Part shown: positions 7,601 through 12,703 of the stretch, one piece after another
Layout of the letters: each line of letters starts with the position of its first letter
Position numbering within the stretch: position 1 is the first letter of the stretch
Source of the DNA: an uncultured Oscillospiraceae bacterium
Lineage (GTDB): Bacteria; Bacillota_A; Clostridia; Oscillospirales; Oscillospiraceae
DNA: 12,703 bases
Assembly (NCBI GenBank): GCA_947631675.1
Contig: CANRMG010000038.1
Span: 1 to 12,703 of the forward strand
Direction of reading: 5' to 3'
Made by a program: the position numbers and the translations under genes
The notes under the pieces: generated by a model
Databases searched by the model: none
What the model was told of the DNA's origin: nothing
What the model saw: the letters and a program-made list of their open reading frames with translations, nothing else

Positions 7601-8198
7601 TCTCGTCCCCCCAGAATTCCAGCCGGGCGGGCTCCTCCGTCCCGGGGCTCCACAGGTCCATGATGCCGCCACGGCGGGCGAACTGGCCGGGGCCCTCCAC
7701 CTGGTCGGCGGAGCGGTAGCCGGCCCGCAGGAGCCTGTCTGTGAGCTCCTCCGGGGCGATCTGCTGACCCTTTTTCAGGGTGAAGGCCGCCCTTTCCAGG
7801 GCCGCCGGCGGCACGGTGCGGGCCAGAAGGGCCGCCGCCGTCACCACCGCGGCGGGAGGGTCGTCGGCCAGCAGGCTGTCCAGGGCCCGGAGCCTCTTTT
7901 GCTCCATCTGGCGGGACACGCTCTCGGAGGTATAGAAGGTATAGTCCCGGCCGGTGACCATGACCACCGCCCGGCCCAGGAAGGAGGCAAGGTCCGCCGC
8001 CATGGCCTCCGCCGCGGCGTCGTCCGGCGTTACTATCACGAGGGGCCGGCCGCAGCATTCGCCCAGCGCCGCCGCCAGGTGAGCCCGGTGGATGGGCGCC
8101 AGCCCGGAAATGAGCGCAGGCAGACTGCCTCCCTCGACACAGTCCGGGAGGGGGGCTATATTCTTATTTTCCAGGATCGCCAGGGTCAATGCTTTCAC
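4680..8198 (-). CDS. mfd: transcription-repair coupling factor Mfd
   Basis: Mfd is a DNA translocase that pushes stalled RNA polymerase off damaged DNA and recruits UvrA for nucleotide excision repair. The protein has 1172 residues, the usual full length. In order there is an N-terminal UvrB-like module that recruits UvrA; a CarD-like RNA-polymerase-interacting domain from about residue 500 ('VGDLVVHETHGIGRF', Val506 onward); and a superfamily 2 motor with Walker A GDVGYGKT (656-663), DEEQ (757-760), 'TLSATPIPRT', and 'GRMSENEL...IIETGIDIPN...HQIRGRVGRS'. Last comes the C-terminal regulatory domain. The start is GTG, 8 bases after GTGAGG. Its promoter diverges from that of dnaA, and it converges on hicAB at a shared terminator. 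All expected motor motifs are present, so it should be functional. Confidence 0.97.
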   Translation of the reverse strand: MKALTLAILENKNIAPLPDCVEGGSLPALISGLAPIHRAHLAAALGECCGRPLVIVTPDDAAAEAMAADLASFLGRAVVMVTGRDYTFYTSESVSRQMEQKRLRALDSLLADDPPAAVVTAAALLARTVPPAALERAAFTLKKGQQIAPEELTDRLLRAGYRSADQVEGPGQFARRGGIMDLWSPGTEEPARLEFWGDEIDELYAFDPGSQRRTGKRRTLRVLPAAETLPSLAEGGREGLISKLRELYGKLNRNASRFDVEKLRKNLAADMEALAERAEFTAADRYMGIIYPTFATALDYFAPDALVVLDQPGKCAQRARDFLKQANEDVRLLIEGGTLLGRYAQFYMTWEAASEKLADWPVVMADAFTVGRYPMPVRTNMGLTAKQLPSYAGSGQQAAEDVRHWLGEDYRCVVLAGDERRAKVLADILRDKGVGKVYVDTALEKLPEPGTCALAVGSLSAGLEYPQIKLAVLADTQIAKSGLRPARRKRALPAGARLGSYEDLAVGDLVVHETHGIGRFAGIFKMPVDGVEKDYVKICYAGTDSLYVPATQLDLVTKYIGAGEDAPVKLSRLGGADWNRARSRAKAAAREMAGELINLYAARQKSPGHAFAPDSTWQREFEGSFEYTETDDQLRCIDEIKKDMERPLPMDRLLCGDVGYGKTEVALRAVMKCVLDGMQAAILVPTTVLAQQHYQTAVSRFFGFPVNIAMLSRFSTPAQVRKTLAALADGSCDIVIGTHKLLQKDVAFKRLGLLVVDEEQRFGVGHKEHIKELTKQVDVLTLSATPIPRTLNMALSGIRDMSTLEEPPHDRLPVQTYVMEHDWGVVADAIRREVARGGQVYYLHNRIDNIERTAAKLMELLPDVVIDVGHGRMSENELSAVMEKVTQGQTQVLVCTTIIETGIDIPNVNTLIIEDADKMGLAQLHQIRGRVGRSARRASAYLTYRKDKVLTEVAEKRLEAIREFAEFNSGFRIAMRDLEIRGAGNLLGAEQSGHMIDVGYDMYLKLLEEAVLEEKGEPLPVRAECAADLSVNANIPESYIKSAAQRMDIYRRVALIRTEAEADDITDELCDRFGDPPSSVNALIQVALLRGEASQQGITDISQKGGAVKFSFAGFDFARISALYAQPQWKGRVKVDAGGKPAVMLRLASRRRILEEARAFIADYAKTAETTA

Positions 8199-8216
8199 AG
8201 TGGTTACCTCACGTTC

Positions 8217-8245
8217 ATTTTAACCCGGCCGGCCGCCTCTTTCAA
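8217..8245 (-). promoter_or_regulatory. putative sigma-A promoter of mfd
   Basis: On the minus strand TTGAAA (8245-8240), a 17-base spacer and TAAAAT (8222-8217) make a good vegetative promoter. The start of transcription would fall near 8210, only about a dozen bases before the GTG and right at the ribosome-binding site, so the leader is very short. The -35 overlaps the inverted repeat at 8241-8258. Confidence 0.55.
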
Positions 8246-8258
8246 CCCTTTTGTTGAA
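8241..8258. repeat. short inverted repeat in the mfd-dnaA spacer
   Basis: TTCAAC (8241-8246) and GTTGAA (8253-8258) are perfect arms around 6 bases. They overlap the mfd -35 element and lie 32 bases before the dnaA -35. This could be an operator for the divergent pair, but a 6-base repeat can arise by chance. Confidence 0.3.
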
Positions 8259-8289
8259 AAAACATACCTGGTTTTGTGGTATTTTCCAG

Positions 8290-8318
8290 TTGTATCCTGT
8301 ACAGAATAATGTTATAAT
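8290..8318 (+). promoter_or_regulatory. sigma-A promoter of dnaA
   Basis: TTGTAT (8290-8295), a 17-base spacer and TATAAT (8313-8318) match the vegetative consensus well. Transcription would begin near 8325, giving a leader of about 55 bases. A DnaA-box-like 9-mer with one mismatch lies at 8323-8331, over the start point, where DnaA could repress its own gene. Confidence 0.8.
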
Positions 8319-8322
8319 AAGC

Positions 8323-8346
8323 TGATACACATATTTATTATTATTA
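8323..8346 (+). promoter_or_regulatory. possible DnaA box followed by TTA repeats before dnaA
   Basis: TGATACACA (8323-8331) differs from the DnaA box TTATnCACA at one base. Four TTA triplets follow at 8335-8346. The order, box then trinucleotides, resembles the unwinding element downstream of dnaA, but without a GC-rich spacer. It may be a site for autoregulation or a minor second origin element. Confidence 0.3.
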
Positions 8347-8379
8347 GAACTGACCTATCACCAAAAAGGGGACAGGGAT

Positions 8380-9687
8380 ATGAACTCTATCCAAGACATC
8401 TGGCAGAGCGTTATCGACAAGCTCTCGGAAGTGCTCACGCCCATCGCCATCAATACCTGGTTCTCCGACTGCCAGCCCGTGGCGCTGGAGGACCGGCGCA
8501 TCGTGCTGCTGACCACCAACGACTTCAAGCGCAGCATCATCCTCCAACGTTTCGGAGACACCATCCGAAAGACCCTTTCGGATATTTTCTCCTGTCCCTT
8601 CGACATCCTGGTACTGACACCGGAGGAGATGGAAGATTATCAGCGGGAGGAGACGGACGACGACCTGCCCGAGGCGGCCGCCTTCACCTTCGACCGGTTC
8701 ATCGTGGGCCAGTCCAACAAGTTCGCCCACGCCGCCGCCATCGCCGTGGCGGAGAGCCCGGGGAAGAAGTACAATCCCCTGTTCATCTACGGCAACTCCG
8801 GCCTGGGAAAGACCCACCTGCTGCTGGCCATCGCCCACGCGGTGCGGGAGAAGAGCCCCTCCGTGAAGATCAGCTATGTGAAGGGCGAGGAGTTCACCAA
8901 TCAGCTGGTGAGCCATCTGCAGCGAAAGACCCCGGAGGAATTTCGCAACAAGTACCGGAACGTGGACCTGTTTCTGGTAGACGACATTCAGTTCATCGCC
9001 GGCAAGGAGCGCATACAGGAGGAGTTCTTTCACACCTTCAACGACATCTACGAGGCCGGCCACCAAATCGTCATCACCTCCGACCGGCCGCCCAAGGAGA
9101 TGGCAAACCTCCAGGACCGGCTGCGCACCCGCTTTGAGGGGGGCCTGATGGCCGACGTGCAGCCGCCGGATCTGGAGACGAGAATGGCGATCATCCGCAG
9201 CAAGAGCGCGGGACTGGGCCTGCTCCTTTCCGACGACATCGTGGAGTACATAGCCGAGTCCATCACCTCCAACATCCGCCAGATCGAAGGCGTTGTCCAC
9301 CGGCTCACCGCCTACCGGGACATGCTGGACGACACCATCACCATAAACAGCGTGAAGCGGGCCATCAAGGACGTGATACAGCTGGGCGTATACGTTCCTA
9401 CGCCGGAGGCCATCATCGCCGAGACCAGCCGGTATTACGGCATAGACGAGGAGGTCTTGCAGGGACGCCGGCGCAGCAAGAACACCGCCATCGCCCGGCA
9501 CGTGTCCATGTATCTCATCCGCAGCCTCACCAATATGTCCCTGGAGAACATTGGCCAGCTTTTTGAGAAAAACCACTCCACCGTCCTCTACTCCATCCGA
9601 AAGGTAGAGGATCTGATAAAAACTGACCCCGAAACGGCCGCCGCCATCCGGGACATCACCTCCAACCTGAACGCCCGTGGGCAATAG
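8380..9687 (+). CDS. dnaA: chromosomal replication initiator DnaA
   Basis: DnaA binds 9-base boxes at oriC, forms an ATP-dependent filament and opens the duplex for helicase loading. It has 435 residues with the standard four domains. Domain I (1 to about 80) begins 'MNSIQDIWQSVIDKL'. A short acidic linker follows. Domain III is an AAA+ core with Walker A GNSGLGKT (138-145) and Walker B VDDIQF (Asp201-Asp202). Domain IV is the DNA-binding domain with 'YYGIDEEVLQGRRRSKNTAIARH' in two parts and the signature loop EKNHSTV (396-402). That loop differs from the common GRDHTTV-type version. The ATG follows AAGGGG, 8 bases upstream. It is the first gene of the replication block and is followed by the oriC spacer. 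Confidence 0.98.
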   Translation: MNSIQDIWQSVIDKLSEVLTPIAINTWFSDCQPVALEDRRIVLLTTNDFKRSIILQRFGDTIRKTLSDIFSCPFDILVLTPEEMEDYQREETDDDLPEAAAFTFDRFIVGQSNKFAHAAAIAVAESPGKKYNPLFIYGNSGLGKTHLLLAIAHAVREKSPSVKISYVKGEEFTNQLVSHLQRKTPEEFRNKYRNVDLFLVDDIQFIAGKERIQEEFFHTFNDIYEAGHQIVITSDRPPKEMANLQDRLRTRFEGGLMADVQPPDLETRMAIIRSKSAGLGLLLSDDIVEYIAESITSNIRQIEGVVHRLTAYRDMLDDTITINSVKRAIKDVIQLGVYVPTPEAIIAETSRYYGIDEEVLQGRRRSKNTAIARHVSMYLIRSLTNMSLENIGQLFEKNHSTVLYSIRKVEDLIKTDPETAAAIRDITSNLNARGQ

Positions 9688-9720
9688 CGGATTTTCCACA
9701 ATTTTTTCCCCATGACGAAA

Positions 9721-9747
9721 GAAAAAAGGTCAAAAACTCCTTTTTTC
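9721..9747. terminator. weak hairpin with A/T arms after dnaA
   Basis: GAAAAAAGG (9721-9729) and CCTTTTTTC (9739-9747) are perfect 9-base arms around a 9-base loop. The stem has few GC pairs and ends in a T-run, so it could weaken transcription leaving dnaA or act as a structural part of oriC. Confidence 0.35.
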
Positions 9748-9767
9748 TCCGGCCGGTGTCAGACCCG

Positions 9768-9791
9768 TTGAAAACCCGGCCCGGTTTTCAA
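9768..9791. repeat. inverted repeat inside oriC
   Basis: TTGAAAACC (9768-9776) and GGTTTTCAA (9783-9791) are perfect 9-base arms around CGGCCC. No T-run follows, so it is not a normal terminator. It sits between the first DnaA box and the unwinding region and could bind a regulator of initiation. Confidence 0.5.
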
Positions 9792-9838
9792 AAGCTTCTT
9801 CACAGTCACTTTTCCCATTCTTTTCAGCTTTTTTTGAG

Positions 9839-9880
9839 TTTTCCACATTTTCCGCCATATCTACTACTACAACTAAAATA
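9839..9880 (+). promoter_or_regulatory. DnaA box pair with DnaA-trio (unwinding element)
   Basis: TTTTCCACA (9839-9847) and the tandem degenerate TTTTCCGCC (9848-9856) are followed by ATAT and the triplets CTA CTA CTA CAA CTA (9861-9875), then an AT-rich run. In Bacillus subtilis DnaA spreads from boxes onto one strand through 3'-GAT-5' triplets, which read as CTA on the other strand. Orientation and order agree; one triplet (CAA) deviates. Confidence 0.75.
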
Positions 9881-9915
9881 TATGCTACCTTGCTTTCTTT
9901 CATAGGAGGAACGAT

Positions 9916-11031
9916 ATGAGATTTTCTTGTGATAAGTCCATGCTACAGGCCGCCGTGGCCACAGCCAGCCGCTGTGCGGCGGCAAAGAGCCCCATCCCCG
10001 CCCTGGAAGGCCTGATGATCCAGGCGGGCAGCGATGTGCGCGTAACGGGATATGACCTGAAAAAGGGCATCTATACCACCATCCCCGCAGACGTGGCCGA
10101 GCCCGGCTCCATTGTGCTCAGCGCCCGGTTTCTGAACGACATCGTCCGCTCCCTGCCCGGCGGAGAGGTCACCGTCTATACGGAAAACGGCCTGAACACC
10201 CGCATCCAGTGCGGCGATGCAGACTTTACCACCGTGGCCTCCGACAGCTCCGAGTACCCGGAGCTGCCCTCCGTAGACAGGGAAAAATCCATATCTGTGC
10301 CCCAGGGCATTCTGAGTAAGATGATCCGACAGACGGTGTTCGCCGTCAGCGACAATGAGAGCCGCCCCGTCTATACAGGCGAGCTTTTCGAGGTAAAGGG
10401 CGACGAGCTCACCATGGTGGCCGTGGACGGCTACCGGCTGGCCCTGCGGCGGGAAAAGGTGGACGCGGAGAACGTGGAGGACTGCTCCTTCATCGTCCCC
10501 GGCGCCACGCTGAACGACCTGGAAAAGCTCTGCGGTGATACGGACGAAAAGGTCGCCATTACGGTGGGCGCCAAGCATATCTCCTTCGTGGTGGGGGATA
10601 CGGTGCTGGTGTCCCGGCGGCTGGAGGGAGAGTTCCTCAACTACAGCCGATCCATCCCCTCGGAGTTTGCCATCACCGTGGAGGCGGATAAGGAGGAGAT
10701 GGTGCAGGCGGTGAGCCGGGTGTCCATCATTGTGGACGAGCGGACGAAAAATCCCCTGCGGCTGAAGCTGGGGGACGGCCTCATCACCATCTGGTGCAAC
10801 ACCGGTATCAGCCAGGGCAAGGATCAGTGCCCCGTGAAGGGCGGGAAAGACGCCTCCCTGGAGATCGGCTTCAATAACCGCTACCTGCTGGACGCCCTGA
10901 AGGCGGCCCCGGCGGAGAGTCTGAAGCTCTGCTTCAACAACGCCTCCTCCCCCTGCGTGGTCCTGCCTGCGGAGGGCGGCGACGCCTTCTCCTATATGAT
11001 CCTGCCCGTGCGTCTGAAGGCCGGCGCATGA
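9916..11031 (+). CDS. dnaN: DNA polymerase III beta subunit (sliding clamp)
   Basis: The beta clamp forms a ring dimer around DNA and tethers the replicative polymerase and repair proteins. It has 371 residues, the normal length, and folds as three similar domains of about 120 residues each. Typical segments are 'MRFSCDKSMLQAAVATASRCAA' (two parts) at the N-terminus, 'LTMVAVDGYRLALRR' near the middle of the protein (the family's 'ATDgyRLA' block), and 'FSYMILPVRL' at the C-terminus, part of the protein-binding pocket. An extra tail 'KAGA' follows. The ATG has a strong AGGAGG 6 bases upstream. The stop overlaps the recF start as ATGA. No separate promoter is clear, though TTGAGT and TATCTA (9834-9863, 18-base spacer) are a weak candidate within oriC. 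Confidence 0.98.
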   Translation: MRFSCDKSMLQAAVATASRCAAAKSPIPALEGLMIQAGSDVRVTGYDLKKGIYTTIPADVAEPGSIVLSARFLNDIVRSLPGGEVTVYTENGLNTRIQCGDADFTTVASDSSEYPELPSVDREKSISVPQGILSKMIRQTVFAVSDNESRPVYTGELFEVKGDELTMVAVDGYRLALRREKVDAENVEDCSFIVPGATLNDLEKLCGDTDEKVAITVGAKHISFVVGDTVLVSRRLEGEFLNYSRSIPSEFAITVEADKEEMVQAVSRVSIIVDERTKNPLRLKLGDGLITIWCNTGISQGKDQCPVKGGKDASLEIGFNNRYLLDALKAAPAESLKLCFNNASSPCVVLPAEGGDAFSYMILPVRLKAGA

Positions 11032-12128
11032 GAGTTGAGCGCATAGCCCTGTCCGGCTTTCGCAACTATGACGAGGAAACAGTCAGCTTTGAGCCAGATG
11101 TGAACATCATATGCGGTCCCAACGCCCAGGGAAAGACCAATCTCCTGGAGGCGGTGTACCTTCTCACAGGGGCCCACAGCTTCCGCACCCGGTTCGACAA
11201 GGAGCTCATAGGTTTTGACTGCGACTGGGCCAGCGTCCTGGCGGACGTGGAGTCCGGCGGAAGGAGCCAGACTATAAAGCTCCTGTTTCGGAAGGGTCAG
11301 CGCCGGCAGGTCACGGTGAACGCGGTGAAAAAGCCATCCTCTGCCCTGGCGGGACTGATGACAGCGGTGCTGTTCTCTCCGGACGACCTGTACCTCATCA
11401 AGGAGGGAGCCGCGGCCCGTCGGCGGCTCATGGACAACGCCATCTGCCAGCTGCGGCCGGGATATGCCGCCCTGCTGGCGGACTACAACAAGCTATACGA
11501 GAACAAGACGCGCATATTGAAGGATTGGCGGGAAAAGCCAAGCCTCTTGTCGGCCCTGGACGAATTTTCCGACGGCCTGGCCAAGTGCTCGGCCCGGATG
11601 ATCCGCTATAGGGCCTCCTTTGCGGAGAGGCTGGCTGCGGCCGCGGCTCCCATCCACCGGGATTTCTCCGGCGGGAGGGAGGAGTTGGGCATCGCCTACC
11701 GGACCGTGAGCACCGTCACGGACCCCCGGGCCCCGGCGGAGGAGATATACGCCCAGGTGATTGAGCACCAGCGGCTCCACCGCCAGGCGGAGCTGGACGC
11801 GGGCCAGTGCCTCACCGGCGTGCATAAGGACGATCTGGACATCTCCATAAACGGCACGGCCGCCCGGAGCTTTGCCTCCCAGGGCCAAGCCCGGACCGCG
11901 GCCCTCTCCTTGAAGCTGGCCGAGCGGGAGATATTCAAGGCCGAGACCGGCGAATATCCAGTGCTGCTGCTGGATGACGTGCTGTCGGAGTTGGACGCCG
12001 GCCGGCAGGAATTCGTTTTGAACCGCATCGGCGGCGGTCAGACCCTCATCACCTGCTGCGAGGACGAGAACATCTCCCGCCGCACCGGCGGCCGGGTGTT
12101 CACCGTGAAGGAGGGCCGCATCCGGTGA
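11028..12128 (+). CDS. recF: DNA replication and repair protein RecF
   Basis: RecF is an SMC-like ATPase that helps load RecA at single-strand gaps with RecO and RecR. It has 366 residues, the usual size. Walker A GPNAQGKT lies at residues 30-37, the ABC signature SQGQ at 284-287 within 'FASQGQARTAALSLKLAE', and Walker B with 'LLLDDVLSELD' at 313-323 (Asp316-Asp317). The ATG overlaps the dnaN stop by four bases and the TGA overlaps the remB GTG by four, so translation is coupled on both sides. There is no room for the small S4-domain gene (yaaA) that separates dnaN and recF in Bacillus. Confidence 0.97.
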   Translation: MRVERIALSGFRNYDEETVSFEPDVNIICGPNAQGKTNLLEAVYLLTGAHSFRTRFDKELIGFDCDWASVLADVESGGRSQTIKLLFRKGQRRQVTVNAVKKPSSALAGLMTAVLFSPDDLYLIKEGAAARRRLMDNAICQLRPGYAALLADYNKLYENKTRILKDWREKPSLLSALDEFSDGLAKCSARMIRYRASFAERLAAAAAPIHRDFSGGREELGIAYRTVSTVTDPRAPAEEIYAQVIEHQRLHRQAELDAGQCLTGVHKDDLDISINGTAARSFASQGQARTAALSLKLAEREIFKAETGEYPVLLLDDVLSELDAGRQEFVLNRIGGGQTLITCCEDENISRRTGGRVFTVKEGRIR

Positions 12129-12388
12129 AGGGCTTTCTGTATGTGGGCGGAGATACCGCCATCGATAGAGAAGAAATCGTGGGGATATTCGACTTGGACA
12201 ACACATCCTGGTCCTATCTTACACGGGATTTTCTGTCCCGGGCCGAACGGGACGGGCGCGTGAAAAACGCGGCGGAGGACCTGCCCCGGTCCTTCATACT
12301 GTGCGGCGATGAGACTGTAATTTTGACCCAGCCCACGGCGGCCACGCTGGCCCGGCGGCTGGACGACCAGGAGAGAACATATGGCTGA
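12125..12388 (+). CDS. remB: RemB-like extracellular matrix regulator (DUF370 family)
   Basis: This is a small protein of 87 residues, the usual size of the YaaB/RemB family that lies between recF and gyrB in Bacillus, where it affects biofilm matrix genes. The family pattern is visible in '[21 protein letters not shown]', read as an N-terminal half (4-14) and a second part (15-24), and in '[20 protein letters not shown]' near the C-terminus. The start is GTG in a GTGA overlap with the recF stop, and the stop overlaps gyrB by 8 bases. Placement fits RemB well; the role in this organism is inferred only from the family. Confidence 0.88.
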   Translation: MKGFLYVGGDTAIDREEIVGIFDLDNTSWSYLTRDFLSRAERDGRVKNAAEDLPRSFILCGDETVILTQPTAATLARRLDDQERTYG

Positions 12389-12703
12389 ACTGAACGAAAA
12401 AGTTACCCAGGAATACGACGCGTCGAAGATACAGGTCCTGGAGGGCCTGGAGGCCGTACGGATGCGGCCCGGTATGTATATCGGCTCCACCTCCGCCTCG
12501 GGCCTGCACCACCTCGTGTACGAGATCGTGGACAATGCCATCGACGAGGCTCTGGCGGGCTACTGCGACCACATCGAAGTCGTCATCGAGCCCGGCGACG
12601 TCATCAAAGTCACCGACAACGGCCGCGGCATCCCCGTGGACATCCAGGAGCAGACGGGAAAGCCCGCTCTGGAGGTGGTATATACCGTTCTGCACGCCGG
12701 CGG
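12381..12703 (+). CDS. gyrB: DNA gyrase subunit B (5' part, cut by window end)
   Basis: This is the first 107 codons of the ATPase subunit of gyrase, which introduces negative supercoils. The start of the GHKL ATP-binding domain is plain: '[17 protein letters not shown]' (20-36), '[14 protein letters not shown]' (47-60) with the catalytic-base Glu48 and Mg-binding Asn52, and 'DNGRGIPVD' (79-87). The frame is open to the window edge. The ATG follows AGGAGA by about 6 bases and overlaps the end of remB, so expression is linked to the dnaN-recF-remB block. Confidence 0.98.
   Translation, partial: MAELNEKVTQEYDASKIQVLEGLEAVRMRPGMYIGSTSASGLHHLVYEIVDNAIDEALAGYCDHIEVVIEPGDVIKVTDNGRGIPVDIQEQTGKPALEVVYTVLHAG

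Larger units (their letters stand above)
9688..9915. other. oriC: putative origin of replication (oriC) between dnaA and dnaN
   Basis: This 228-base non-coding spacer is AT-rich against GC-rich surroundings. It holds plus-oriented DnaA-box-like 9-mers TTTTCCACA (9692-9700), TTCTTCACA (9796-9804), TTTTCCACA (9839-9847) and a tandem degenerate TTTTCCGCC (9848-9856). CTA triplets and an AT-rich stretch follow. The position between dnaA and dnaN and the box-trio order match the Bacillus subtilis unwinding region. Two hairpins lie between the boxes. Only three to four boxes are visible, fewer than in many origins. Function is inferred from this layout. Confidence 0.8.

Noticed and set aside
8281..8290. 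DnaA box in ATTTTCCAGT upstream of dnaA
   Set aside because: TTTTCCAGT departs from the box at both of its last two bases, which are strongly conserved.
8344..9699. Long open frame on the minus strand opposite dnaA
   Set aside because: dnaA on the plus strand is unmistakable; the opposite product shows no family pattern and simply mirrors the coding bias.
1..12703. tRNA, rRNA, CRISPR arrays, insertion sequences or riboswitches
   Set aside because: No cloverleaf, spaced repeat array, transposase or known aptamer pattern was seen; the gene-free stretches are short (171, 181 and 228 bases) and described above.

Overview
The window is the replication-origin neighbourhood of a GC-rich, endospore-forming member of the Firmicutes. 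It carries dnaA, an oriC-type spacer, dnaN, recF, remB and the start of gyrB. To their left lie mfd on the opposite strand, a small hicAB toxin-antitoxin module and a three-gene spore germination receptor operon. Firmicute identity rests on the GerA/GerC/GerB receptor set, RemB, the dnaA-dnaN-recF-remB-gyrB order, and an oriC with a Bacillus-type DnaA-trio. High GC together with this gene content suggests a clostridial gut lineage such as Oscillospiraceae. That placement is inference, since no marker rRNA is present.

Layout, left to right. Positions 1-171 are non-coding, with two hairpins and a possible sporulation-type -10 element. Positions 172-3936 (+) hold gerA-gerC-gerB, an operon with a 4-base overlap and a 10-base gap. 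A near-perfect sigma-A promoter (TTGACA, 17 bases, TATAAT) overlaps the gerB stop codon and sits in two strong inverted repeats. It drives hicA-hicB (3997-4630, +). A bidirectional hairpin terminator (4648-4681) separates hicAB from the convergent mfd gene (8198-4680, -). The 181-base mfd-dnaA spacer holds divergent promoters for both genes. dnaA (8380-9687) is followed by a 228-base oriC spacer with four DnaA-box-like 9-mers, two hairpins and CTA trinucleotide repeats. Then come dnaN, recF, remB and the truncated gyrB, whose reading frames overlap by 4, 4 and 8 bases.

Function. The right half is the replication-initiation operon: initiator, sliding clamp, recombination mediator, a small biofilm-matrix regulator and gyrase. 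mfd couples transcription to nucleotide excision repair. The ger operon encodes an inner-membrane receptor that senses germinants in the dormant spore. hicAB is probably autoregulated through the palindrome at its transcription start. If replication starts in the dnaA-dnaN spacer, mfd and dnaA through gyrB run with the forks, while gerACB and hicAB run against one.

I did not find a convincing new multi-gene system. The most noteworthy signals are the DnaA-trio origin, the hairpin-embedded hicAB promoter overlapping the gerB stop, a HicA lacking the usual GSH histidine, and an unusual set of genes left of dnaA.
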